DNA of 64,000 nucleotides from Bacillota bacterium (GTDB taxonomy: Bacteria; Bacillota; Clostridia; Acetivibrionales; DTU013): contig JAEXNT010000074.1 of the NCBI GenBank assembly GCA_023439545.1, forward strand, positions 35,966-99,965, read 5' to 3'. How positions within the stretch are numbered: position 1 is the stretch's first letter; the number at the start of each line of letters is the position of its first letter. The position numbers and the translations under genes are program-made. Positions 25,426-33,576 of this stretch are shown in pieces. Under the pieces are notes generated by a model. It did not search any database, was not told where the DNA came from, and saw only the letters and a list, made by a program, of their open reading frames with translations.

Positions 25426-25454
25426 AACGCAGGGACGGTTCATTCTTTTGTTTC
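25424..25454 (-). repeat. GAAAC...GTTTC palindromic repeat, copy 2
   Basis: Reverse orientation relative to copy 1, with a 4-nt insertion in the middle. Ends GAAACGCAGGGACGG and CTTTTGTTTC. It overlaps the stop codon of the preceding gene. Confidence 0.8.
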
Positions 25455-25493
25455 AGTTTGAACAATTCAATTCAATGTGACATATAGTCGTCT

Positions 25494-25530
25494 TATTTGC
25501 TGTAGTATTATAAGAATAAAACAGCAAATA
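25494..25530 (+). promoter_or_regulatory. inverted repeat near promoter, possible operator
   Basis: TATTTGCTGT (25494-25503) and ACAGCAAATA (25521-25530) are perfect 10-bp complementary arms 17 nt apart. TATACT at 25534-25539 could be a -10 box for the next gene. Either a protein binding site or an RNA hairpin is possible. Confidence 0.4.
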
Positions 25531-25613
25531 TGGTATACTTGTTATAAGCGGCACTGCATAAAGTGTGCTGTGGTGCGCTGTGTTTTGACAGTGTTACCAA
25601 AGGAGTGGTTTCG

Positions 25614-26225
25614 GTGGTAAGTGCCGAGGTACTAATAGGCGTCAACAAGGATAATGCAGGGAAAATAGCCGGAGCGATCCCTAAAGCTGATCTCCCGGAA
25701 CTAGTCGGGCGGCTGTCTGAAAAAGACGACAAGCTAAGATATGCCGCGCTTTTGCTGCTTCAAAGCCGTTCTGTCGCCAACGGTGACGTTTATCCATTCT
25801 GGGACATTTTTCGAGAAAAGCTCAAAAGCGATAATTCCTACCAGAGAAGTATCGGGATGCTGCTGATCGCAGAGAATGCCAGGTGGGATACTGAAAATAA
25901 GCTGGATGGAATGCTGCTGGAATATTTTGCATTATTCCATGATGAAAAGCCGATAACGATACGGCAGAGCATACAAGCCCTTCGCAGCATCATACCTTAT
26001 AAACCGGAATTGGCGGATAAGATTGCCTCAGCACTTATGTCCGTCAGTCTTCAGGATATAAAGGAAACCATGCGCAGATCCATACTGCTTGATATTCTGG
26101 AGATCCTGCTGCTCATACGCAGGCAGAGACCTCACGGTGCGATGGATGGTTATATTTCCGAAGCGCTTTTGGGCGGTATCCTCGATAAAAAGAGTAAAAA
26201 CGCGGTAGAAGCCATGCTGCGCTAG
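25614..26225 (+). CDS. HEAT-like helical repeat protein
   Basis: 203 residues from GTG at 25614, chosen because AAAGGAG lies 9 nt upstream. The sequence is alpha-helical throughout with repeated leucine patterns (LPELVGRLSEKDDKLRYAAL, QSIQALRSIIPYKPEL, RRSILLDILEILLLIRRQR), suggesting an ARM/HEAT-type fold. There is no signal peptide and no catalytic motif. The function is unknown; such proteins usually mediate protein-protein contact. It is followed by GAAAC-type repeats and then lepA. Confidence 0.6.
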   Translation: MVSAEVLIGVNKDNAGKIAGAIPKADLPELVGRLSEKDDKLRYAALLLLQSRSVANGDVYPFWDIFREKLKSDNSYQRSIGMLLIAENARWDTENKLDGMLLEYFALFHDEKPITIRQSIQALRSIIPYKPELADKIASALMSVSLQDIKETMRRSILLDILEILLLIRRQRPHGAMDGYISEALLGGILDKKSKNAVEAMLR

Positions 26226-26237
26226 TTTAGTATAAAC

Positions 26238-26296
26238 GAAACAAAAGAACCGTCCCTGCGTTTCGCGTCCCTGCGTTTCACTCCCCTGCGTTTCAC
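26238..26296 (+). repeat. GAAAC...GTTTC repeat, copy 3 plus partial units
   Basis: A complete 27-nt unit at 26238-26264 is followed by two partial copies of its right end, GTCCCTGCGTTTC-like, at 26266-26280 and 26281-26295. It lies 12 nt after a stop codon. Confidence 0.85.
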
Positions 26297-26400
26297 TCCT
26301 TTATTTTATTGTAAACGGATGTTATAATTGTACTGCATTATTGAAAAATTAATGTAATACGTTAAGGCGCGATGCCTTTGAAATGACAAGGGGAAAATGA

Positions 26401-28209
26401 ATGTCAGGCAGACAGGACAATATACGTAATTTTTGTATTATAGCGCATATAGATCACGGTAAATCGACCCTGGCCGACCGTCTTATCCAAAAGACGGGAG
26501 TCCTCACCGAGAGGGAGATGCAGGAGCAGGTTCTCGATACCATGGACATCGAACGGGAGCGCGGCATCACCATAAAGGCGCAGGCTGTCAGAATGGTATA
26601 CAAGGCCGGCGATGGGAAGGAATATATTTATAACCTTATCGACACCCCCGGCCATGTGGACTTCAATTACGAAGTGTCCAGAAGCCTTGCCGCATGCGAA
26701 GGCGCAGTCCTGGTCGTAGATGCGGCGCAGGGCGTTGAGGCCCAGACATTGGCCAACGTTTACCTTGCGCTCGATCACAATCTCGAAATTATGCCGGTCA
26801 TTAACAAGATAGATTTACCGAGCGCCCAGCCGGAGCATGTCAAAAAGGAAATAGAAGACGTGATCGGTCTGGACTGTTCGGAAGCCCCCGAAATTTCTGC
26901 AAAGAACGGTATTAATATAGAAGCTGTTCTGGAGCAGATAGTAAAGGTGATCCCACCGCCGCACGGAGATGAAAACGCTCCGCTGAGGGCGTTGATATTC
27001 GATTCGTTTTACGACAGCTATAAAGGCGTTATCGTGCACATCAGGGTAATGGAAGGCTCTGTCAGGACCGGCGATACTATCCGCATGATGTACACGAAAA
27101 AGGAATTCGTCGTTACTGAAGTCGGATATTTCAGGCCCGGCCAATATTCACCCTGCGATGGGCTTTTGGCGGGGGACGTGGGATACATCTGCGCAAGCAT
27201 AAAAAACGTCCGGGACACTCGCGTAGGCGATACGGTGACTCTTGCCGAAAGGCCGGCGAACGAGCCGCTGCCGGGCTACAAGAAAGTCCAGTCCATGGTG
27301 TTCTGCGGAATTTATCCTGCTGACGGATCTAAATACGGCGATCTTAGGGATGCTCTCGAAAAGCTGCAGCTGAATGACGCAGCGCTTTTGTTTGAACCGG
27401 AGACTTCCGTTGCTTTGGGCTTCGGCTTCAGGTGCGGTTTTCTCGGCCTGCTGCACATGGAGATAATACAGGAGAGGCTTGAAAGAGAATTCGACTTTGA
27501 TCTCGTGACCACGGCTCCCAGCGTAATTTACAGGATAACGCTGACCGACGGCGAGGTCATCAATATAGACAACCCGACCAATCTGCCGCCCGTAACGTCG
27601 ATAGAAAAGATGGAGGAACCAATCGTAAAAGCGACGATAATGACGCCGATCGAATACGTAGGCAGTATAATGGAACTCTCGCAGGAGAGGCGCGGCGTCT
27701 ACAAGGATATGTCATACCTGGATGAAACAAGGGTAATTCTGACCTATGAACTGCCGCTTAACGAAATAATATATGACTTCTTCGATGCGCTGAAATCCAG
27801 GACCAGGGGCTATGCCTCCCTCGATTATGAACTTATGGGGTATAGGGAATCGGAGCTTGTCAAGCTCGACATCATGCTGAACAGCGAGATCGTGGATGCG
27901 CTCTCCTTCATCGTGCATACGGAAAAAGCCTATACGAGAGCAAGAAGAATAGCTGAAAAGCTCAAGGACGCAATACCGAGGCAGCAGTTCGAAATTCCGA
28001 TACAGGCGTGCATAGGCGGCAAGATAATCGCCAGAGAGACTGTGAAGGCTTTCAGGAAGGACGTTTTGGCGAAATGCTACGGCGGCGATATCACGAGAAA
28101 GAAAAAGCTGCTTGAAAAGCAGAAGGAAGGCAAGAAGCGCATGAGGCAGGTAGGCTCGGTAGAGGTTCCGCAGGAAGCCTTCATGAGCGTGCTCAAGCTG
28201 GACGAGTAG
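26401..28209 (+). CDS. lepA: elongation factor 4
   Basis: 602 residues, the normal length of LepA, a ribosome-associated GTPase that can back-translocate stalled ribosomes or aid assembly. G1 is AHIDHGKST, G3 DTPGHVDF and G4 NKIDLP. The LepA-specific C-terminal domain is present (AIPRQQFEIPIQACIGGK). The ATG at 26401 follows GGGGAAA. Order lepA-hemW-hrcA-grpE-dnaK-dnaJ is conserved in Firmicutes. A weak promoter with TATAAT at 26323-26328 lies upstream. Confidence 0.97.
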   Translation: MSGRQDNIRNFCIIAHIDHGKSTLADRLIQKTGVLTEREMQEQVLDTMDIERERGITIKAQAVRMVYKAGDGKEYIYNLIDTPGHVDFNYEVSRSLAACEGAVLVVDAAQGVEAQTLANVYLALDHNLEIMPVINKIDLPSAQPEHVKKEIEDVIGLDCSEAPEISAKNGINIEAVLEQIVKVIPPPHGDENAPLRALIFDSFYDSYKGVIVHIRVMEGSVRTGDTIRMMYTKKEFVVTEVGYFRPGQYSPCDGLLAGDVGYICASIKNVRDTRVGDTVTLAERPANEPLPGYKKVQSMVFCGIYPADGSKYGDLRDALEKLQLNDAALLFEPETSVALGFGFRCGFLGLLHMEIIQERLEREFDFDLVTTAPSVIYRITLTDGEVINIDNPTNLPPVTSIEKMEEPIVKATIMTPIEYVGSIMELSQERRGVYKDMSYLDETRVILTYELPLNEIIYDFFDALKSRTRGYASLDYELMGYRESELVKLDIMLNSEIVDALSFIVHTEKAYTRARRIAEKLKDAIPRQQFEIPIQACIGGKIIARETVKAFRKDVLAKCYGGDITRKKKLLEKQKEGKKRMRQVGSVEVPQEAFMSVLKLDE

Positions 28210-28248
28210 GCCATGTCCAGCTTGAACGTCTGCCTTCGGGGAGATTCG

Positions 28249-29529
28249 ATGAATAACGGAATCGGTTTATATATACACATACCTTTTTGCAAACAAAAAT
28301 GCTATTATTGCGATTTCAATTCCTATTCCGGCATGGATTACCTTGCCGGTTCTTATTTTAATGCGCTTAAAACCGAGATGGGCATCATGGCGGAGGCATT
28401 GTGCGAGCGTCCCGTCAAAACTGTTTTTATCGGAGGCGGGACTCCCTCGCTGGTCGATCCGGCGTACATAAGCGGATTGCTTGAAGACTGCGGCAGGTTC
28501 TTCAAAATGAGCCCCGATGCGGAAATTAGCATGGAATGCAATCCGGGTACACTTTCTTCGGTCCATCTCAGAATATACAGGCAGGCAGGTATCAACAGGC
28601 TCAGCATTGGTCTTCAGGCCTGGCAGGACAGGCTTCTCAAAAGCCTCGGAAGGATACACAGAAGGCAGCAATTCACGGAGAATCTGGAAGCTGCGTACAT
28701 GACGGGTTTCACCAATATCAACGCCGATCTTATTTTCGGATTGCCGGGGCAGACCTTTGAGGACTGGACTGAGACTCTTGAGGCGGCGACTTCGCCTTGC
28801 GCAGGACGCAGGCTTACGCACCTTTCCTGTTACAGCCTGCAGATCGAGGAAGGTACCGTGTTCGGAGACAGATATGAAGCAGGCAGGCTGATCCCTGCCG
28901 ACGATGAGCTGGACAGGAAAATGTACAGGCACGCGATAGAGTTCCTGACCGGGAATGGTTACTGTCATTATGAGATTTCAAATTTCGCCCTGCCCGGTTT
29001 TGAATGCAGACATAACCTCACTTATTGGAGGGCTGAGGAGTACGTGGGCTTCGGAGCGGGAGCGCATTCCTATCTGGATGGAAAGCGGTTCAGCAACACT
29101 GCGGGGATCGAAAAGTATATAAGCGCTGTAAAACGGCTGAAGGAGGAAACGCGCAGCGGAGGCGAAACAGGCCTTCATGAGGATGTTCAGCATATCGAAA
29201 GACAGGAATCCATGTCCGAATTCATGATACTTGGGCTGCGGCTCATCAAAGGCGTTTCGTCGGAGGAATTCAGGCTCAGATACGGAGCAGAGCTGCAGGA
29301 AGTATATGGTGACAAGCTTGAAACGTTGGTACAGGAAGGTTTGCTGATCAGGGAGGAACCTGGCTGCTTTGTAAGTGAAACAAAAGAACCGTCCCTGCGT
29401 TTCACTCGCGAAAACGAAACAAAAGAACCGTCCCTGCGTTTCGCACCCCTGCGTTACACGGATGTGCATTACCGTCTGAGCGCGCTTGGACTGGACCTTG
29501 CGAATAAGGTTTTTGTCGAGTTCATATAG
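28249..29529 (+). CDS. hemW: HemW-type radical SAM heme chaperone
   Basis: 426 residues against about 380 for the family. HemW binds heme and a [4Fe-4S] cluster; it was formerly called a coproporphyrinogen oxidase. The motif PFCKQKCYYCDF near residue 12 is CX3CX2C, with GGGTPSLV, NPGT and GLQAWQ following. The extra length is due to two in-frame GAAAC-type repeats (29377-29442) that add SETKEPSLRF and NETKEPSLRF near the C-terminus; the family ending GLDLANKVFVEFI is kept afterwards. The insertion falls in the small C-terminal winged domain and may be tolerated. ATG 28249 is preceded by GGGGAGA; lepA ends 39 nt before. Confidence 0.93.
   Translation: MNNGIGLYIHIPFCKQKCYYCDFNSYSGMDYLAGSYFNALKTEMGIMAEALCERPVKTVFIGGGTPSLVDPAYISGLLEDCGRFFKMSPDAEISMECNPGTLSSVHLRIYRQAGINRLSIGLQAWQDRLLKSLGRIHRRQQFTENLEAAYMTGFTNINADLIFGLPGQTFEDWTETLEAATSPCAGRRLTHLSCYSLQIEEGTVFGDRYEAGRLIPADDELDRKMYRHAIEFLTGNGYCHYEISNFALPGFECRHNLTYWRAEEYVGFGAGAHSYLDGKRFSNTAGIEKYISAVKRLKEETRSGGETGLHEDVQHIERQESMSEFMILGLRLIKGVSSEEFRLRYGAELQEVYGDKLETLVQEGLLIREEPGCFVSETKEPSLRFTRENETKEPSLRFAPLRYTDVHYRLSALGLDLANKVFVEFI
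29377..29460 (+). repeat. GAAAC...GTTTC repeats, copies 4 and 5, inside hemW
   Basis: Complete units at 29377-29403 and 29416-29442 have a 39-nt period, so the second keeps the reading frame of the first. A partial right end (CCCCTGCGTTAC) follows at about 29446-29457. They are translated as ETKEPSLRF twice. Confidence 0.9.
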
Positions 29530-29551
29530 CAAAATAATACTTAAAACTATC

Positions 29552-29580
29552 TTGACAAAAAATTTACCAGGTGGTATTTT
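29552..29580 (+). promoter_or_regulatory. hrcA-dnaK operon promoter
   Basis: TTGACA (29552-29557) and TATTTT (29575-29580) with a 17-nt spacer. The CIRCE operator begins 10 nt after the -10 box, so HrcA binding would cover the start of transcription. Confidence 0.75.
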
Positions 29581-29589
29581 TAAAATATA

Positions 29590-29616
29590 TTAGCACTCGT
29601 TAATAAAGAGTGCTAA
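29590..29616 (+). promoter_or_regulatory. CIRCE operator (HrcA site)
   Basis: TTAGCACTC (29590-29598), nine bases, then GAGTGCTAA (29608-29616): an exact match to the consensus heat-shock operator. It shows autoregulation of the operon by HrcA. Confidence 0.97.
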
Positions 29617-29683
29617 CAAATCGTAAAAAACATCGTATAAATGTATGAAACAAAACATGGCTTTGGGAAGAGGGGTGTATGAG

Positions 29684-30739
29684 ATGATTATGGACGAGAG
29701 AAAAAAGAGGATCCTTCAGGCCATCATCGATGATTACATCGATACGGCCGAACCTATAGGATCCAGGACAATTGCCAGGAAACACGAACTGGGACTGAGC
29801 TCCGCAACTATCAGAAATGAAATGGCCGATCTCGAAGAAATGGGTTTTCTTGCCCAGCCTCATACCTCCGCGGGCAGGGTTCCTTCAGACAAGGGCTACA
29901 GGCTCTATGTCGATGAACTTATGCAGGTGCGTGAGCTCGAACTGGATGAGGTTGAAAAAATCAAAGCCGCGATGGAAATGCGTATAAATGAGCTGAGTCA
30001 GTTGATCAGACAGGCCTCGGCAGTGCTTTCGCGCTTTACGAAGTACACTTCCATGGTTATCACTCCTCAGATGAAGACCAGTACTATCAAGGCAATACAG
30101 GTCGTACCGATAGAAAGCGGCAAGGCCATGGTCATTATAGTGACCAACGCCGGTATTGTACGCAATATTCTGGTTAAAATATCTGAGAATGTAGCGCCGG
30201 ATGTGCTGATAACGGTATCGAACGCGCTGAACAACAGGCTGGCGGGTTTGACGATAGAACAGGTCGATATCCGCCTCATAAAGGAACTGGAGAAGGAACT
30301 CGGAATGCCGGGTGAGCTGCTGCTGCCGATATTGAGCGGTGCGGCGGATTGCATCAACCAGATAGACAACCCGGAGATTTATGTGGAGGGAACTACAAAC
30401 ATATTCAACCATCCCGAATTCCGTGATATGGTCAAGGCTAGGGATTTCATGAACCTGCTCGACGAGAGGGCGGGAATATGCAGGATGCTGTTCGATGCGA
30501 TGGATTCCGAAGGGATAAACGTCCGAATAGGTTCGGAGAACGATCTTTCGGGTATCCGCAATTGCAGCATCATAACGACGAGCTACAACATAGCGGATAT
30601 GTTTACGGGCACGATAGGGATAATAGGTCCGACGCGAATGGAATATCCCAAAGTGATATCATCGATAAGATATGTAAGAAAACTGATGGGAGAAGAAATA
30701 AACAGACTGCTCGGTTATGAGCCTCCCGGCGACGGGTGA
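29684..30739 (+). CDS. hrcA: heat-inducible transcription repressor HrcA
   Basis: 351 residues. The N-terminal winged helix is typical (ERKKRILQAIIDDYIDTAEP, then SSATIRNEMADLEEMG and PHTSAGRVPSDKGYR). HrcA represses class I heat-shock genes at CIRCE and depends on GroE for folding. The C-terminal domain ends with GPTRMEYPKVISSIRYV as in homologues. ATG 29684 is used (GAGGGGTG upstream); ATG 29690 is an alternative, and an ATG at 29645 adds unconserved residues. First gene of hrcA-grpE-dnaK-dnaJ. Confidence 0.96.
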   Translation: MIMDERKKRILQAIIDDYIDTAEPIGSRTIARKHELGLSSATIRNEMADLEEMGFLAQPHTSAGRVPSDKGYRLYVDELMQVRELELDEVEKIKAAMEMRINELSQLIRQASAVLSRFTKYTSMVITPQMKTSTIKAIQVVPIESGKAMVIIVTNAGIVRNILVKISENVAPDVLITVSNALNNRLAGLTIEQVDIRLIKELEKELGMPGELLLPILSGAADCINQIDNPEIYVEGTTNIFNHPEFRDMVKARDFMNLLDERAGICRMLFDAMDSEGINVRIGSENDLSGIRNCSIITTSYNIADMFTGTIGIIGPTRMEYPKVISSIRYVRKLMGEEINRLLGYEPPGDG

Positions 30740-30783
30740 ATACGCGCGGGTAATAAATACAGTTCAAAGGATGAGAGGTAGCT

Positions 30784-31431
30784 ATGAGTGATAAAAAGCA
30801 CAGGCAGGCAGACGCCTGTGATACTGGAAATGCAGAAATGGAAGCTCCGTTATCGAACGCAGGCGGTGAAGAAACCGTGAACCCGGTTTCAGACAGTAAG
30901 AAAACGGACCCGAATGGAAACAAGGCGGTTGAAAGTACCGGAAAAGAGCTTGAAACACTGAAAGGCGAATTGAAGGACGCCAGAAACGAGCTCGAAAAAA
31001 ATGAAAAGCAGTGTGCCGATTATCTTGAAAGGCTGCAGAGGATGGCGGCAGAATTTGATAATTTTAAAAAGAGGTCCATCAAGGAAAAGGAATCCTTATA
31101 TATAGACGCCGTCAGTGATGTTGCAGGCGCGTTCATTCCGGTAATGGACAATGTGGAAAGGGCGCTAAAAGCCATTTCCGCCGATGAATCCTCTCAGACG
31201 CTGAAGGATGGTGTCGAAATGGTGTTCAAACAGTTCGGAGACGTGCTTAAAAACCTCGGGGTTGAGGAAATAAAGGCTGCCGGCGAGCAATTCGATCCGA
31301 TGCGGCACAATGCCGTGATGCATGTTGAGGATGAAACGCTTGGGCACAATATTGTAATTGAAGAGTTCCAAAAGGGATACATTTATAAGGATAAGGTAAT
31401 TCGTTACAGCATGGTAAAAGTGGCAAACTGA
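30784..31431 (+). CDS. grpE: nucleotide exchange factor GrpE
   Basis: 215 residues. After a charged, disordered N-terminus of about 50 residues comes the long coiled coil (LETLKGELKDARNELEKNE) and the conserved LQRMAAEFDNFKKRS. The C-terminal beta domain has GVEEIKAAGEQFDPMRHNAV and KGYIYKDKVIRYSMVKV. GrpE releases ADP from DnaK and acts as a thermosensor. GAGAGG lies 7 nt before the ATG. It is 44 nt after hrcA and 40 nt before dnaK. Confidence 0.96.
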   Translation: MSDKKHRQADACDTGNAEMEAPLSNAGGEETVNPVSDSKKTDPNGNKAVESTGKELETLKGELKDARNELEKNEKQCADYLERLQRMAAEFDNFKKRSIKEKESLYIDAVSDVAGAFIPVMDNVERALKAISADESSQTLKDGVEMVFKQFGDVLKNLGVEEIKAAGEQFDPMRHNAVMHVEDETLGHNIVIEEFQKGYIYKDKVIRYSMVKVAN

Positions 31432-31471
31432 TGCCATTACAATATAAAAGCAAAATTTCAGGAGGTAAATT

Positions 31472-33358
31472 ATGGCTAAAGTAATAGGAATAGATTTAGG
31501 TACGACAAATTCGTGCGTAGCCGTTATGGAAGGCGGGGAGCCTGTGGTTATAGCCAATCCGGAAGGCAACAGGACAACTCCGTCAGTAGTGGCGTTCTCA
31601 AAGACAGGCGAAAGGCTTGTCGGCCAGGTTGCCAAGAGGCAGTCTATCACCAATCCGGAAAGGACCGTCATATCCATAAAAAGGGATATGGGTACCGACA
31701 GGAAGGTAAAAATAGATGACAAGAGCTACACTCCGCCGGAAATCTCGGCAATGATACTGCAGAAGCTGAAGGCCGATGCGGAGGCATATCTGGGCGAAAC
31801 CATTTCCCAGGCTGTCATAACGGTGCCGGCATATTTCAGCGATTCACAGAGACAGGCCACCAAGGATGCAGGAAAGATCGCCGGGATCGAGGTCCTGAGG
31901 ATAATCAACGAGCCTACGGCGGCAGCGCTTGCATACGGCCTTGACAAGGAGCACGACCAGAAGATAATGGTCTACGACCTTGGCGGCGGTACATTCGACG
32001 TTTCCATACTCGAAATCGGCGACGGCGTATTCGAAGTACTTGCAACAAACGGTAATACAAGACTCGGCGGAGATGATTTCGACCAGAGGGTAATGGATTA
32101 TCTCGTAGATTCGTTCAAACGTGAAAACGGAATAGATCTCAGAAATGACAAGATGGCGATGCAGCGTCTGAAGGAAGCGGCTGAAAAAGCGAAGATAGAG
32201 CTTTCCGGCGTTACGACTTCCAATATAAATCTGCCCTTCATAACTGCAGATGCATCAGGTCCGAAACATCTCGATATTACGCTCACGAGGGCAAAATTCG
32301 ACGAGCTGACGGCCGATCTCGTTGAAAAGACCATGGGACCGACAAGACAGGCCATGCAGGATGCCAATCTGACTCCTGACAAGATAGACAAGGTACTGCT
32401 CGTAGGCGGTTCCACCAGAATACCGGCAGTACAGGAAGCAGTAAAGAAATTCATCAATAAGGATCCCTTCAAGGGTATCAACCCCGACGAATGCGTCGCA
32501 GTAGGCGCGGCCATACAGGCAGGCGTTCTGACCGGCGAGGTCAAGGACCTGCTGCTGCTCGACGTCACCCCGCTTTCCCTCGGTATAGAAACTCTCGGCG
32601 GTGTATTCACCAAGCTGATAGATAGAAATACTACAATACCGACCAAGAAGAGCCAGGTATTCTCGACTGCCGCCGACGGACAGACAAGCGTAGAGGTTCA
32701 CGTGCTTCAGGGCGAAAGAGAAATGGCGCAGTACAACAAGACACTCGGAAGATTCCAGCTTACAGGTATTCCGCCGGCGCCGAGGGGCGTTCCGCAGATA
32801 GAAGTCGCCTTCGATATCGACGCAAACGGCATCGTGCATGTTTCCGCAAAGGATCTCGGCACTGGCAATGAGCAGAAGGTTACGATCACAGCATCGAGCA
32901 ACCTTTCCGACGCGGATATCGACAATGCGGTGAAGGAAGCTGAAAAATTCGCGGCGGAGGACAAGAAGCGAAAGGAAGAGATCGAAGTAAGGAATAATGC
33001 GGACTCCATGGTATACCAGTCCGAAAAGACCATCAAGGATCTCGGGGATAAGCTCGGAAGCGATGACAAGGCAAAGATCGAGAAGGAAATTGGAAATGTG
33101 AAGGAAGCGCTGAAGGGCGCCGATACCGAAAGGATCAAATCGGCATCTGAAGCACTCACACAGGCATTCTACGAGATCTCGTCCAAGATATACCAGCAGA
33201 ATCCCGGCGCTCAGGGCGGACCGAATCCCGGAGCCGGCTTCGGAGGAGGACCGAATCCCGGGGCAGGCTTCGGAGGCGGAGAAAATCCCGGAGGAGCAGG
33301 GCAGGGCAATGTTTACGATGCCGATTACAAAGTAGTTGACGACGATAACAATAAATAA
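31472..33358 (+). CDS. dnaK: chaperone protein DnaK
   Basis: 628 residues, normal for Hsp70. The ATPase domain starts GIDLGTTNSCVAVMEGG and contains YDLGGGTFDVS and GGSTRIPAVQ; the linker DLLLLDVTPLSLGIETLGG leads into the substrate-binding domain. It lacks the 24-residue loop of Gram-negative DnaK, as in other Firmicutes. The C-terminus carries an expanded Gly-rich tail with repeated NPGAGFGGG before the acidic end VVDDDNNK. Folding chaperone working with DnaJ and GrpE. GGAGG lies 7 nt before the ATG. Followed by a structured 218-nt gap before dnaJ. Confidence 0.97.
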   Translation: MAKVIGIDLGTTNSCVAVMEGGEPVVIANPEGNRTTPSVVAFSKTGERLVGQVAKRQSITNPERTVISIKRDMGTDRKVKIDDKSYTPPEISAMILQKLKADAEAYLGETISQAVITVPAYFSDSQRQATKDAGKIAGIEVLRIINEPTAAALAYGLDKEHDQKIMVYDLGGGTFDVSILEIGDGVFEVLATNGNTRLGGDDFDQRVMDYLVDSFKRENGIDLRNDKMAMQRLKEAAEKAKIELSGVTTSNINLPFITADASGPKHLDITLTRAKFDELTADLVEKTMGPTRQAMQDANLTPDKIDKVLLVGGSTRIPAVQEAVKKFINKDPFKGINPDECVAVGAAIQAGVLTGEVKDLLLLDVTPLSLGIETLGGVFTKLIDRNTTIPTKKSQVFSTAADGQTSVEVHVLQGEREMAQYNKTLGRFQLTGIPPAPRGVPQIEVAFDIDANGIVHVSAKDLGTGNEQKVTITASSNLSDADIDNAVKEAEKFAAEDKKRKEEIEVRNNADSMVYQSEKTIKDLGDKLGSDDKAKIEKEIGNVKEALKGADTERIKSASEALTQAFYEISSKIYQQNPGAQGGPNPGAGFGGGPNPGAGFGGGENPGGAGQGNVYDADYKVVDDDNNK

Positions 33359-33402
33359 AAAAATAATAAAGATTGCACGTAACGTACTGAAAAAGATATA
33401 AT

Positions 33403-33525
33403 AACGGAGTTGCGAGATGTCTCGACTCCGTTGGAACACCGCTGATTCATAGAAAATTTATCCCAGAATGAGAATTTCCTATGAATTGGGGCGTTATAAG
33501 CCGAGGCTGTCCAACAGCTTTGGCT
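33403..33525 (+). other. three hairpins between dnaK and dnaJ
   Basis: Hairpin one: AACGGAGT (33403-33410) with ACTCCGTT (33425-33432), extended inside by CGAGA/TCTCG. Hairpin two: ATTCATAG (33445-33452) with CTATGAAT (33479-33486), extended by AAATT/AATTT. Hairpin three: AGCC..GGCTGT (33499-33510) with ACAGCT..GGCT (33514-33525). None has a T tract, so these look like processing or stability structures rather than terminators. Confidence 0.6.
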
Positions 33526-33576
33526 TAATATCTGTAATAGGCTTTTATTCTATGTTATGAATGGAGATGTGTAGGT

